From: Triplophysa rosa
Lineage: Eukaryota > Chordata > Actinopteri > Cypriniformes > Nemacheilidae
DNA length: 64,000 nt
Assembly (NCBI RefSeq): GCF_024868665.1
Contig: NC_079891.1
Coordinates: 14,764,593 to 14,828,592, forward strand
Direction of reading: 5' to 3'
Shown: positions 1 to 13,436 of the stretch, piece after piece
Layout: each line of letters starts with the position of its first letter
Numbering within the stretch: the stretch's first letter is position 1
Notes under the pieces: generated by a model
Told to the model about the DNA's origin: nothing
The model's input: the letters and a program-made list of their open reading frames with translations, nothing else
Databases searched by the model: none
Program-made: the position numbers and the translations under genes

Positions 1-1034
1 GAATGAATGAGCATATTTTCAAAATGCACATCTTGGAATACAACAATAAACTATTTTTTGATTCAATTGAAACAATAAATGGAAGACACTGATGCGGAAA
101 ATATAATTTCATAATGAATCAAGCTCCTCACGCATTCACTTCTAACTCCAACATAACGGGGGAAAAAATACACCTTAAGAAATCAACAGACCTTTTGCAT
201 CACGGCTTTCCACAAAAAAATAAAAACATGTATGAAAGAAACTGTGGCAACATGAATCAGAGGGAGAAGTACCCCCTCGCTTTTCTCTGAGAGATCTACG
301 TCTTTTCTATACAGTGACAGTCAGTCAGTTTCTAACAAACTGCAACACTTTTGAGTTTTTTGTTTCCCTCCCTCGTTTCCATCCTATCTTCTATCCTCGG
401 TTCAGTCATGCACTTGACCAAGGGCAGGCTGGAGCCAGTTATTTGTTTAGCTCTCCAGTGGAGCCAGGCAGACTAAGAGGCCCAGTGGCCGTTCTTCTTT
501 TGATAAAGACCCTCGAGAGGGCCGGAAACCACAGGAGTCTCCCAAAGTCTCAGCCGTGGAATGCTGCATTAGCACACTTCACTTTATTCATCATAATATA
601 TTGCACATTATAGTGCAAGGCTAGACTATCTAATGTTTTAGTTTTCCAAGTTGTTTTGTCTTTGAGAAGGTCACAGAGCCTGTTTATCAACATAATCACA
701 TGGCACAGAGATTTAGTCGACCTTGCTAAAAGAATAAGAGAACGGAGGGACGTTTTAGGCTGTTTAGGCTTAGCTTGAGATCCATTGACAAGGTTGACTG
801 ACCCAAAGTCCCAGTGAAAATAAAAATTAGAATGCATATTTTTTCATGAAATATTGCAGCATTTATTGTAAATAGCTTTTAAATGGTCATTCTATTTTTT
901 TTTTAATTCATGTGCCCTCATAATCTTCAGTTAAAATCTGAGAATGCACTTCCGCCCTCTAGTGACTATCCATCTTAAATGACATGTTAGATGGCTTGGG
1001 CGGAGCACCTGTTAACTCCCCTGTAAATCTGCTG

Positions 1035-3004
1035 TAGGGATGCAACAATTATAGATTTCGTTGGTATGATTATAGTCTGAAGAATAATCACGGTTATGGC
1101 AATTATTATGCAGTCATTCATTTCTACATTTTTACTAGCCCTGACCAAATTTTTACTTGCCCCGGAATGCCCGCCACAAAAAGTAATAAATAATAATAGT
1201 CTAGTTATTAGTTTTTTTTACCTGTGCAATCTTATTAAATAAGCTCATAATACCATAAAACTATTAGCCTAACTCTAATATTAATAATCAATCAGTTAGT
1301 AATAAAATTAGAACAAATGGTCAAATTATGTGCAAAAGCACAAATAAATGTAATAAAGCAAACACACAAATGAAATTAACAGTGTTTTTCAGGTTGGTCT
1401 AACTGTGTCTATTAGGTACAGAAACTGAACAAAGGAGTCAAATGTAAAACAACACTTCATAGTCTTCACAGTATAAATGAAATATAGATAAAACCATATT
1501 AAAGTTATTAAAGTTGATCAGTCAGGAGCAGCGAGTCTGTTTTGTCTTCGTTTTTTGTACTTAGATGAGCACTAAAACAGATATATTTATTATGGATCAC
1601 ATGCTTTTGTTTCCCCACTGTTTTCATTTACAGCAAACTACAATGGATTTATCAACGCCATATAGAGCCTATTCGCTAAATAATAACATACAAATAGGTT
1701 AAATTGGTTCAACTTGCATCAGGAGTAGACTTTGAATTTGAGCTTGTTCACATCCTGTGAGCTGTCCTCGACGCGCCGCTTCTTGTCCGGTATGCAACTC
1801 CTTTATCTTACATGCCGCTTTGTTTGTTTACGTTGCACTGAAAGCCCAACTGTCACTGCTACAGCCTTGATTGTGAATGTACATGAAGATTGGCTGTTTG
1901 GTCTCTCTGCCATAGTTAATCTAGCATGTCGTGGCCTCCGTGTCGCTGATAAGCATGGCTCTTTAAGCTGGTGCACCGCTGGTGTAACTTTGCTTTCATT
2001 TTGTGCAAGTTGCAAAGTTTCCGTTCCATGAAACATAAACATGCGGTGTAACAGAGCCTTTACGATTAATTAACCGTGACGTTTTTAAGTGCGGTTAATA
2101 GTGAACCTCGGTAATCGCTGCATCAGTGTTGTAATGTAACCAAGTAAAAATACTTAAGTACAGTACTAAAGTATTTTTTTGGAGTCTGTATACTTGAGTC
2201 TTTATATTTCTGCAGACTTTTAATTTTACTCCACTACATTTACTTAACAAAATGTATACTTTTACTCGGAGACATTTCCCCTAAGCATGTTCGTTACTAC
2301 AAAATAAAAGCATAGAAACAGAACTGTAATAGACAAGTCGGCGATCCGGTCACCATGACAGTGCTGAACCAATCATTGGTTAAAGCTCAATGTGCAAGTG
2401 CAAAAAGGTGCTCTCCGTGGTTAATGTCAACACAATGTTTTAATGTGCTGCTTCTTTTAAAGATAAACAGCAATTTTTCAGTTTCAATGAATTATCAAAT
2501 GACTGGGTTGTTACTGTAAGGGAAATGCAATGAAAGAAAGAAGTAAGGGCCAGACAGATTTGTTCTTATTTTGTTCCAAGTTGTTCTCTTAGAGGGATAA
2601 TATTGGGGGTTTGAGGGAACTATCCTTTTATAAAGTTATAATTTATAAAGTAAAGTTATAAAGATGTGGTTTCTGAACTTGTATTTTGATAGTTTAGCAA
2701 TTTGGCAACATGTTGTTCCAGATAAAACTACTGAGCTGGAGACAAATCCTTTTCAAAGTTGTAAAGGTTGTTTTTTATTAACAACGTTTGCTTGAACTTT
2801 ACTTTAAATACTTAAGAATATTTAACATAAAAAGTACTTTTGATTCTTAAGTACAATATTTATGTGTTACTTTAAGACTTTTACGCAAGTCATATTCTAA
2901 AAGGTTACTTTCACTTCTACCACAGTAATTTTCTGGCAAGATATTTGTACTTTTACTCAAGTATTGCTTTTAGGTACTTTATACATCACTGCGCTGCATC
3001 CCTA
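1035..3004. mobile_element. hAT-type non-autonomous element, interrupted (copy 1)
   Basis: Starts TAGGGATGCAAC and ends GCTGCATCCCTA. The flanks ATCTGCTG and GTTTGCTG are a decayed 8-bp target duplication (6 of 8 match). A second hAT sits at 2124-2991, only 13 bp from the right end. No transposase. Confidence 0.75.
2124..2991. mobile_element. hAT-type MITE nested in another hAT (copy 1)
   Basis: 868 bp with inverted ends CAGTGTTGTAATGTA and CTTTATACATCACTG. It is flanked by a perfect 8-bp duplication CGCTGCAT at 2116-2123 and 2992-2999. The interior is rich in AAGTACTT-type motifs common in fish hAT MITEs. No coding capacity. Confidence 0.88.
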
Positions 3005-6000
3005 GTTTGCTGCCAGTTCCATTTAAAAATGCAACAGCTGTTTGAATACATCCAATCAAATCGTGGCGAAAACCGCAAGCCACGGTCATTCTTTTTCGAA
3101 ATTTAATTTCATTAGCAAATGCGTCACAATATGGAAGTAAAAAAGATCGCAACTTTCAGTTCACAGGGACTTTAATACGTTTTCGTTTGAAAATGCACAG
3201 TTTTGGCCTTTGGCCTTCTGTCCACAATGCACAATCCGAGAACGTTTTTAATCGCATCTGCAACTCTTCTAGTTACCCACAGCAACATACCTACTTCATT
3301 GTCCACTCAGTCCATTTAAAAAAAACATTGGCAGGACATTATAAGGCGGAAAGTAAATAAACCTTTCAAAAACGAAGAGCTTTTTTGAAACAAACACTCC
3401 ATTACGTTTTAGTGTGCTTTTATTATGTATTAGTTCATATTATTGCAGAGTATTCTTATAGGCAATGTCCTAATCATTTGCTTTTCATAAAGATTTGTAC
3501 TTAAAACAAAGAGAAAATAAAGAGTTTTCAGAATATTTAACATATAATAAATGCACATATTTTTTCGGTGTAATAGTAGAAACACGGCTAGACAGATTTA
3601 AAATAAACATTTAAATAAAACAATGTGCTAAATGTTCCAAATGAACTGCATAGAAGCCAAAGAAAGCATTTTGTAGAAACCTTAAAGGCTCTAATTGTTG
3701 ACAGACACCACAGGAATGTTTTAGACACCAGTTACAAAGCAGCAGGAAAACTTCTGAAACTAAACACACATTGCCAGTCATAATTAGAGCTGCATTTAAA
3801 GGCTAAAGGTTTTTGTTTGGCTTAACCACTTGAGCTGGCTAGGCTATAATGTGCTAATGAGAAAGGGCCCATTCCAGGGGCTGGGAAGGGAGGGGGTGGA
3901 TTAGGTTGGAGAATGCATGGAATGGGCAAACTTTCCAATTTGGCATCCAATGGACATTAACCCCCTAAAGGAGCAATTAGCTGCAGAAGGGACTTGTACA
4001 GGACATATACACAAAACATGGGAATGGAGTTTTACATTTCAGGTCACCTATGCGTTATCAAAGAAGTTACAGCCATCACTTGTGATCTGCGCTCTGCATG
4101 GAATTAAACACTTGAGAAACGTTAACTTTATCGTAAGTGTCCCACCACGTTTCATTGGAAAGCGTTAAAAATCAATTTTCCCTATTCTCCCAAACGCTAT
4201 GGGTTCCTACGGTCCTATGAGGCCACATCCACTTCTATTCCTTAATCCAGAACCAGCACAACAAAGACCCAGAGCACCCTCTATAAACTTATGGCAAATC
4301 ATTCATCTGCTATGCCTTCAATCGAGAGAGCAACCGTAAAGGAGGTAACAATATGTTTCAGGGAGGTTCTCTGACACGCTTAATAAACTTTACAATAGAT
4401 GCCAAAATAGTAGCCAAAGTGCAGGAAAGCAACCATCGGTTCTCAACACCTCAATGCTTTCAGCTACTCTACCAAAAAAAACCTGATGATTGCTAAATGA
4501 ACATGACAAAAGATCTTGTTCACGGAAGATTTTCTGTGCGTCACCTGAATTCTGAATATGCTGATCGACTGTTTATGCATGGCCATCTGTTAGCCAGTGA
4601 CTGGACCAGCTGTTCAACTTGAAGCCCCAATATGAGTCTTGGGTCAGGAATCAGGATAGCATCTCTGCAAGCCGGTCTCTACGCAACTAGTCTTTGTCTC
4701 TGATTGCAGAGATGGTCCAGTGGGACTTGACATTGTGGCCGTGCATGATTAAATGGCTTGCTCTGATATTCACACTGATATTAAGAGTAGCAATATGGCA
4801 TGATCTTATCAGCAGGAAATGAGTGATGCTCTTAAAAGCCAACTGACTTTGCAGAGGCAATATAGTCCCATAGCTAATTGATAAGCTGTACAATGTTATC
4901 TCAGAATCAAAGATCTGAGGAGAGCATACTGCGAAGCAAAAGATAAATTCATTAAACCCCTGCCCTGACAATTCTGTCTATCAAAACGTATTTGATTATT
5001 ATATAACTAATAGATGTCTAATATCCGAAAACAGATACTGTATTTATCCAGAACAGTGATCCCCCAGCCAGCAGATTCAATTCAATTGTTGTTGTTGTCT
5101 TAACATCTACACTTTATTTCATTTTGGGAATTAAGGGTATACTGGCAGTGTGTGGGAGAAAGACAGATAACCGTGCTGTCACACCAAAGTGATTTGTCTC
5201 ACCACACAGTTGAGGAAGAGAAACTGAGGATCCCATCTGGGTTAGGCACCACAACAAGAAGCTTGTTTAAGGAAACCCCCACATTTACATACACACACAC
5301 ACCCCTCTTTCCATCCATCCCATTTTCCCCAAACAATCTGTTGGCCTGTCGAGGCACTAAAGCGTGCTCTGTTAAACCTCTCATGACTAGATTGAATGCA
5401 GAAGACACAATCTGGGAGTGGAAATTTTAATTGCTTCCTGTATGACAATGGAGGCACGAACAGGGTGAACAATAGTGATGGGACTGGCACAAATATTTTG
5501 ACAGGGTCTCGACTTGCTTCCTATATAACTTTAACAAACATTTTTGCTTTTTATTTTTTTTGTACATGAACTATTTATTTATATTACCACTCATATGCAT
5601 ACTTCCTAAATAAGTCCCCAAAGGCAGACATGAAAAGAATCAAGTTAGATTACAAAACCAGACAAAATGACTGAAATAATTGCATTTACTAGATTAAGAC
5701 CTTGTGTTTGTGTGAATATGGTATTTGTATTGGGTCCTTTAGTGTAAGTGGACCCTTGTGTGTGGTTAAACGCAGTTCTTTAATGAATGCTGTGGTTGAT
5801 AACATGTCAACAGCATCTGCGCAAGTATTCACAAATCCAGCACGTTCACAAAAGGCCTCTGTCTGACAATTCATGTACAAGCAGCTAAAGGAAAACCACA
5901 AACAACAATTCCATTAAACAAACTTCTTGTTTTTTAATATTGCTCTGCTTGTGGAATCTGGGCAAATTAAGCATGGTTTTCAAATAGACCTGTGATTTGA

Positions 6001-6510
6001 AGGCATCTAACCAAGGGAAAAAACAGAAACAGTATGACCTGCCATATTCCCCAGTAACTTTATGCTCTGGGGATATGCTCACATCTATGACACACCCACA
6101 TAACGTTCTATCACACAACCAGTCACTATCTTAAAGGACTCATCGGACGAGCACTTTCAACAAGTTGGTATGATTTATTAGGGTCATGAAATGTCTGGAA
6201 CATATGTTGCTTAAAAACACTCAATGGCTATGTAAACAAAACCCTTATTGCCTCGTCAAAAACAGCTATGCTCACAGCAACCCGTTTTGGTGCATGTCTC
6301 TTTAACTGATAATGAGTTCAGCGCACCCCACCCCCCTTCCGTCCGGCGTGTCAACACAACACACGTGTAGTACTGCCATGGCAATGGTTTAGCTTTAAAT
6401 TATGTCTGTTGTTAGTTTCGTTTTAAACATCTCAAATCATTCGTCCGGAGACTAAAAAATCTGTCACAGCAAACAGTGCATCCTAATGCGCTCACGTTGT
6501 GCATGTATGC
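3005..6510. other. non-coding, no recognised gene (duplicated at 16458-19963)
   Basis: No exon, RNA gene or clear transposon terminus seen. The stretch 3780-4000, with a TAATGTGCTAATGAG segment followed by G-rich sequence, looks like unique rather than repeat DNA and could be a conserved non-coding element; that is only an impression. Short open frames here lack family motifs. Confidence 0.5.
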
Positions 6511-6929
6511 TAGTGGTGGGCGATACTGTAAAATTTAGTATCGATCCGATACCAAGTAAATGCAGGGCCAGTATTGCCGATTTCGATACCAATACTTTTT
6601 ACTTTTAAAAAGCATTCACTTGAACTTACATTTACTTTCCTGTAAATGAAATGTCATGATTTATCAGATGAATGCATCATTAATATGCTAAATCTGAATA
6701 CATTTTCATGACCACTAAAATATTTTGTGATTTGTGCTCTTAATGTGCCTGTAGGCTAATTAATCATGTAGATGTTAAAACACTGGACATCATTTAAACC
6801 AAATAAATCTATTTATGTAATCGAATTTGCAAACATGAACTTTGCACCAAATTATTACTGGAAAATAGTAACAATAACAGATTAACAGAACAGAAAAACG
6901 ATATATAACAAAACAATTTCTCGTTATCC
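6511..6929. mobile_element. hAT-type element, left part only (copy 1)
   Basis: Begins TAGTGGTGGGCGATAC after the flank ATGTATGC, exactly as at 19964. It follows copy 2 until 6816, then has its own sequence up to the N at 6930. No right terminus is found after the N, so this copy is cut short by deletion or by an assembly join. Confidence 0.7.
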
Positions 6930-6930
6930 N
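6930..6930. other. single N, possible contig join
   Basis: Unresolved base inside the truncated hAT of copy 1. Sequence on the two sides does not form one recognisable element, so this may hide a gap or a join between contigs. Confidence 0.6.
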
Positions 6931-7099
6931 ATGTTCCTGGCATCTTTCTGACGGATGTGTAGTGTTTTTAAAATCTAACTATGGTCTGTTTCACTTGCAT
7001 GGAGATCTCCCTGAACCCCATGATGTGGGTTCACAGCAACAGCTTCCAAATGCACCACATGTAGAATCAACTCCAGACCTTTAACATGCTTCATTTATG

Positions 7100-7381
7100 A
7101 AGAAATTATTTAAGGAAAAGCCCATACATGTGAATAAAACAGCTTTTGATTCAACTGTCCAATTACTTTTCGTCCCTTGAAAAAGGGGGGCGCTTCATAT
7201 TAAAGAGCTGTAATTCCTAAATCCTTCAGATAATCTGGATGTGAATACACTCTAAATAAATCTGAGAGTGTGCACTTTAAGACAATATCTATTATAAAAC
7301 TGTAACTCGAATACACTTTCATACACAGTTAAAATAACAAAAAATGTGCTTCTGTCCAAATATTTATGGACCTAACTGTAG
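7100..7381. mobile_element. DNA-transposon-like repeat fragment
   Basis: Contains phrases typical of a common cyprinid DNA repeat: CAACTGTCCAATTACTTTT, and the end ATTTATGGACCTAACTGTAG. No target duplication or open frame identified; family not named. Confidence 0.4.
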
Positions 7382-8429
7382 ATCAATTGATCATACAAGT
7401 TCTTTAAGGTCTCCAATTTAGAAAAAAAAATCACATAGTCAGATCTGTCAGCACTTGATCATGGATCAGGCTGCTTCAGTCATGGGAAGAAAAAAAGACA
7501 GGTTACAAACGCTTACAATAAACCGAAAGGTTGCAACAAGTGACCATATTTTTGCAGTAAACTAAAACGTATATAAAATAAAGTGGATCAACTGTAGAAT
7601 ACAGTTTATTAGAATTTACAACTATCAGCAACTTTATAATGAACAGAAAATCTGTCGTTAACCCTATTTGTGAGCAATTCTTAGGTGGTCAGGGATCTAT
7701 TTTGTTCAAGGCACATTCCGCATCAGGCAATGCTTTCTGGGACAGGTTCGACTCTGAACAATCCCTCTGATCTCATCTCATTGTTAGAACACTGACTCCA
7801 AATAGCTTTTAAAAGACAAACATGAATGACAGTTTGTCTGTCATTTGATCAAGATGACATATTTCTCTATTGTCCATTTAAATTTTTAAACAATAAAAAA
7901 TGTATCATGTGAAATAACAACAACAACCTAAGCTAAGCGCACTCTTTGGGAAGATCAGCCTCCTACTGACAGTGATTTTGTGTTTGTTTATAGTGCTAGG
8001 GGTCACGGGGTCATGAGGTTATAATAATAGCAAGCACTCCACACAACAAGAATTGTGTGGAGAGCACTGGAGCTTTGGTTTCAACAGGAAGTTGAAAGCT
8101 GTGAAAAGAGAACTCTGGTGGCAAACAGTCAATGGCATTGTGACCCTTTAGGTCACTGTATACAGTAGATGCATCAAAGTGAGAATCCCACAGAGAATCT
8201 GATCTATCCCTGTAATTACAGGATCTGAGAACTAAAGTAACCCACATAATCTGGATTAGATCTCAAAATGTGGACCTTGGTAAACAAATAATAGCTTATA
8301 TCTTTGTAATATTACAGAAAATGTGACATGACAAAAAACATGACTTCTCATGACGTTATGGGGTTTCTTTTTGGGTCTACAAAGCAGCGACTTGTAACTT
8401 TTTTGGTAAAATATACAAAAATATGTTAT

Positions 8430-8693
8430 TAGGGATGTAACGATTCACTCAGCTCACGATGCGATGTGATTCCCGATTCTGATCTCACGATTCTGATCTC
8501 ACGATGCGATTTATTCACGATTTACTCACGATTTATTTTTACAAACTTCCCTTGCATTATTTCTTAAATGCTTCACGTTTCTTTGTACAGTAAAATTATG
8601 TTTTATTTCATATAACAAAAACTAAACTGCAATTTTAAAACAAATTAATAATAGAAAAGGTCTCTTTAATATAAACAAACTAATACTGTCTGT
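8430..8693. mobile_element. left half of a hAT MITE split by a 19.6 kb insert
   Basis: Starts TAGGGATGTAACGATTCAC after the 8-bp flank TATGTTAT (8422-8429). It matches the reverse complement of the intact 450-bp element at 35186-35635 up to AATACTGTCTG, then stops abruptly. The rest of the element resumes at 28274. The last 8 bp CTGTCTGT (8686-8693) are repeated at 28274-28281. Confidence 0.88.
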
Positions 8694-10134
8694 CAGACAT
8701 GTTCACAAGTCTCCTGTGATGATCCTGCCCACATCATTGTTTGTAGTAGGAAAAACTCAACTGCCTAATGTACACTCATAAACACCTTTTTAGTCCACAT
8801 CATTATGAAGACAAGCTTTAGGCAGAAAGGGGATTTGGCCCACGGCAACTTGACCATGAAAGCAGGCAGCTGAATTTCATTACAGAACTAAGCTTTGAAT
8901 GAGCCAGAACTAAAAGACATCGGTGAAGGGAAGGGGGGATGGTGAACACACCTGTGCGTGTGCGTTAGCTTCTGGCAGGGGAGTCAAAAGCTTGACCCGG
9001 GCTCAAATGCCCCCGACCATTCCTTACAACAAGCATGCCGATTCCCCCTTGTTCCAAATTCGGCTTCAAAGCTTATAATTAAGTGCTGAGGGGATACTGA
9101 AATTGCAAATAACTTTTGCTTAGCCTTTTCTCAGACACAACAGAGCAAGCAACCAACCAATATAAATAATCTTAAAGCAGTTAGAAAGTTAAAAATATAT
9201 ATTTCGGAAGTACTGCAGTTATATTAAATAATTACAATAATTCCAACCTGATCTCACAGCAATTCGTAACTGTTTTATAAGGTGGCTGAACTCCCACAAT
9301 GTGAATCCTACAAAAACATCAGATTGTTAGAAAAAATCAATACGAAAGCCCCTTCCCTAACCCCACCCCTAAACCTGACATCATTGGCGCAAAAGCAAAT
9401 CATACTTCAACGTACAAATAAGATCATACAAATTCATATTAATTAGCCACCTAATAAAACTCATAAGATTGTGTTGATAATTCAGCCATTCACACTGTCA
9501 TTACCCGGTTCATCTGAAGCATCTACATCCAGGGTATCCAAAAACCTCGACATCAAAACCAAACTGTGAGTGCAAGGTCCTTCAAAGTGTCTGGTGCTTT
9601 CAAAGTTCTGTACTAAACTGAAGATCAGACCGAAGGTCCTAAACCCGTTCTGGGTCAGCTAAATATAAAGACTCATTTAAACCTATTTTTATCATTATCA
9701 CCCACTTGGCCCGGTCTGTTAGCCTTAAACGGCTTCCTTTGATATAGCTTTAAATTTATTAGTAAGTGGAGGCAAAGTGCTTGCTTATCAGTAACAAGGC
9801 CATCACTAGTAGCCACTACAATCTCTTCCTGTTTGCAGACTGAATAAAAATACTTATCAGGATAATATATGGAACAAAAGATTAAACATATGCAATACTT
9901 TTGGAATTAAGAAAATCAAATAACTGTGTAGACAGAAATACACACTGTTTAGAACAAATCAGCTTGACCTAAATGTAAAATCATATGAAAGACTGCTTGT
10001 GCCTTTTCAAACTGCCTCTTATCTACTATTGTCAAAGGTCAAGAGGTAGTTGACCTCCATACGCCACGCTGCCAGATAAATAACGGCCAATGAAATGAAA
10101 TGAGTAAATAATAACAAAATATATATATACATAG
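8694..10134. other. mostly unannotated, CNE-like and repeat patches
   Basis: 8810-9090 reads as unique, GC-balanced sequence without transposon ends. 9240-9470 contains phrases (CACCCCTAAACCTGACATC) of a dispersed cyprinid repeat. No exon or RNA gene recognised. Confidence 0.45.
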
Positions 10135-10899
10135 TAGGGCTGTGCAAAAATATCGATACATGTAACTATCGCAATATTTTTTTTTTTCAATAGTGTATCG
10201 ATAGTGATACCTCTACTATCGATATTTTTTTTTAATCATGTCATATACATACGGCCAAAGGTAAGTGGAAGCGAGCATGGCAAAAAATATAAGAACGCTT
10301 GGAGCTCTCAGAGCTGATGTGTGGGTGTGCTTTGGTTTTCAAAATAAGTCATGGAATAATGAGTTATATAAAATAATGCTGTCTGTAAGCTTCGCAAGTC
10401 ATGACACAAGTCACTTGGCTACTGCAGTGCACTAGACAAAAATTTATTAAGAAAAGTAACAATGACATTTATTGTGCTTTCACGGATGTGACACCAACGC
10501 ATTTACAGCACGGATGAAACAGGGGTTTTATACTGCCCATGTTCATTGTTTTAACTGTAATGCACCACAACAGCCAAGTGACTAGAGTGAGCCACCTTAT
10601 TCCCCTGTGCTACCCACTTGAGGGGCGCAATCCACAGTTTGAGAACCCAAAACTCTGATCTAAAGGTCCATGCATCGAACATCATGGCCACTCTGCAGAG
10701 GTAAGGGATGTTTTTACACTTGTCCTTACAGAAAACCCCCGGTGGTGAACAGCATGTTGTATTTCTAGCTCTACTTTTTACATTTTCTATTTAAAGTATT
10801 GCAATATATCGCATCGAAATACATAGCAATACATTGTACCGTGACCCATCTATCGTGATATGTATCGTATCGGGAGGCACTTGCCAATACACAGCCCTA
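10135..10899. mobile_element. hAT-type non-autonomous element
   Basis: 765 bp, ends TAGGGCTGTGCAAAAATATC and CCAATACACAGCCCTA. Perfect 8-bp duplication ATACATAG at 10127-10134 and 10900-10907. No transposase frame. Confidence 0.9.
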
Positions 10900-11396
10900 A
10901 TACATAGCCTGACCAATCATGAACATGTAACTTTTAATTGTGATGAATATGTATATTACTTTATTGAAGTAAAGAGAATATTACATCACATTTGTTAATT
11001 TTTTAACAACAACAAAAACTGCTTGAGAAAAACAACTAAGATCATTTTTAATAAATGACAAAGTGATCCACCGCTGTTTTTTGCTACAAGTGATAGTAGC
11101 TGCATGTAGTCTAGTGCCTCAGAAACACAAACATTAATCAAAAAGTAAAACGTACCCCAACTCAAACAGGCTCCTAAAATATACTTGCAGTATTTTTGTA
11201 AATATAAAATATAATGGTGACATTCGACCTCAAAAGGTTGTAGTAAAGAAAGAATTAAATTAACTAAAACTCCATATACACATCATGTCATACCTAAACT
11301 ACAGTATATAGCCTATTGTTGGGTAGAAACGATCACATCACGCTGTCAATCACTCTCTCCTGAACTGTGTGAACCTTCTCTTCTCACAGAAACATA

Positions 11397-12445
11397 TCGT
11401 CGCTGTCGGGCGGAATCCTCGCATCTCCAAAACCATTATTTTTCAGGAAATTAAAAAAAAACTGCATTTTTTTTAGTTATTAAACATTGTATCGTTAAAG
11501 TTGGTATTATACCTTATATTGCTATCATATACTGTTGTGTAACAACATTAACACAACATTTCCCCCAAAACTATGTTTAATCGGAGATACAAGGTTTATG
11601 ATTTGGGAGCAGGGAGATACGAGATTACGCTGTCATTGATAAGAATGGTACGGACACAGACGTCGCTTCTGCCAGCAGTGTTCATCAAAGTCTGAGGTCG
11701 CGTTGAGCCTTTTGACAAGAGACGAGGCTTTAAGAGCTAATGAAAGCTAATGATTGTGGTTACATGCATCTTCCTAAACTCTATTTTAAACGTTAGAGCT
11801 ATGAGTGATGCAATACCAAAATAAAACGTTAAACAGGCTGTCTAATATAGGCGGAAATTAATCTGCACGCAACTAAAGTCGGCGGTCGCGTTGAGCCTCT
11901 TGACAAGAGAAAAGGCTTCAATCATTAACCAAAGCTAACGGCTGTGGTTACATACATCTTCCTAAACTCTATTTTAAAGGTTTAAGAACTATAAGTGATG
12001 TAATACAAAAAACAATGAGCTGACTAGGCTGTCTAATAGGCGGAAATTAGCCAAATCTGCTCGCAAATCTACCATCGTGGCTCACGGGCTTCCTTCTGCA
12101 CCGAAGCATTACAGCTATCGATTTTTAACTAAACAGGCCTACTCAAATGTATCTAACCTAACTATTTTCACTCGTTATAGTCTAAAAAACTTTCAATCAG
12201 GAGACGTAATGCCGAGAAGCTCCCGCGGAGTGAAGAAGAGGTGGAGTTACGAGACTTCTCAGACAGTTGAAGTGTACAATGGAGTTAAGAGATTCGCACT
12301 CAAGATATTTTCAACACTTTAGATTGGTTAATAATTTGTAAAAAAAAAACAGACCCACATGGGGACTGACCAATAGCATCGATTTGTGAAAAAATATGAA
12401 ATTGACCAAATTTGGACATAGCAGGTTTCCGCCAGACAGCGACGA
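11397..12445. mobile_element. MITE with 19-bp inverted ends, TA target
   Basis: Ends TCGTCGCTGTCGGGCGGAA and, reversed, the same with one mismatch; TA on both sides. The related uninterrupted sequence at 32870 confirms the insertion point. It carries a tandem pair of about 188 bp. An 81-residue open frame (12077-12322) has no family motif and is not called a gene. Confidence 0.75.
11696..12063. repeat. tandem pair of about 188 bp inside the MITE
   Basis: Units begin GGTCGCGTTGAGCC at 11696 and 11884 and share CATCTTCCTAAACTCTATTTT further in; they are clearly diverged. Confidence 0.8.
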
Positions 12446-12560
12446 TATACTGTATCTGTCTATGACACGCGCAACAGAAAGAGAACAGTAAAATGCGGAT
12501 AAAAAAATCGAATTAAATAATCTACGCTGACATATGCTCATAAACGTATTTAAAATACAG

Positions 12561-13436
12561 AGAAGACAGAATTTTCATTTTTGGGTATACTATCCCTTTA
12601 AGTTAGAAAGTGCTGCATAGCCTGAACTAAACAGCATATGTGATACAACTGTGGCAAAGTCTTTCAAGGCCAGTGTAAAACAACTGACCGAAGAAAAAAG
12701 TTATAAAAATAATAATAATGGATTTATGCATGTTTACTAGTAGCTGGAGAATTGACTATTCATGACCTGAGCACAGATTTGGGAGACTGTTTGGAATGCA
12801 CCACTGATTCCAGTTCTTCTCTATTTTTGGAATGCATTTCATCTGTTAAAGCCCATCTGTAACACCACAACCATATTTAAAAAGCATGCGCACACACACG
12901 CACGCACGCACAAGCACACACGCACGCCTCTTGTTTCCAAAGATGTCTCAAAACATTCTTAGAATGAAATCTTAAAATCAACTAAATCTAAATTGTTGAT
13001 ATGCTTCTATGACCTTTCAACTTCAAGAATTTGAAAATAAACTCTGCTCCAGGTTAGGATCAATAGAAGAGTATAGTGTTCTTATCCATGCTTTCTATTT
13101 TTGAGAGGGATTGAGTAAAACACTGATTAAAATTACTGTGAAACTGACCATAAACACAGACAACTGGCATGGACTATCCAATTTCATTTCAAATCCAATC
13201 ACAAAAACAGATACAAAGATTTGCTATTCTGTCCCACTTCTTCAGTGTAGTTCACTGCTTAGGCTCACATCTTTATATCTGCTATATATGGAGGCCATAA
13301 ATAACCAACACATACTTGTATCCACTATTTTGGAGTTGCAGTACACCAGTCAATCCCAAAAGGCCTTGTCTGTTTCTAAATACAAATTATTTTTCTGACA
13401 ACACTGCCATCTAGAGGCCTAAAGACATATGCTGCA
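12561..13436. other. non-coding, no recognised gene
   Basis: Holds a CA/CGCA microsatellite (about 12890-12930) and otherwise plain AT-rich sequence up to the duplication boundary. A 95-residue frame at 13111 has no recognisable domain. Confidence 0.5.

Larger units (their letters stand above)
1..6816. repeat. large near-identical duplication, copy 1
   Basis: Matches 13452-20269 at a shift of 13,451-13,453. By reading both copies I found only one 2-bp indel (near 337) and six base differences (2883, 4271, 5107, 5936, 5969, 5986), about 99.9% identity; I may have missed a few. The copy may extend left of the window. It stops matching at 6816 inside a hAT element, and a single N sits at 6930. 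The content is non-coding: nested hATs (1035-3004) plus apparently unique sequence. Confidence 0.95.
11045..12560. mobile_element. hAT remnant related to 32460-33522, interrupted
   Basis: 11045-11396 and 12446-12560 align with the inside of the intact hAT at 32460 (shared CCACCGCTGTTTTTTGC and CGCTGTCAATCACTCTCTC). Both termini of this copy are missing, and a MITE splits it at 11397. Confidence 0.7.

Noticed and set aside
314..2042. Several open frames of 79-99 codons, repeated at 14003-15495
   Set aside because: No domain, they overlap on both strands, and parts lie inside hAT elements; duplication, not selection, explains their recurrence.
3917..6118. Short frames repeated exactly in both duplication copies
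   Set aside because: Identity is due to the recent copy of the DNA. They lack start context, splice logic and family motifs.
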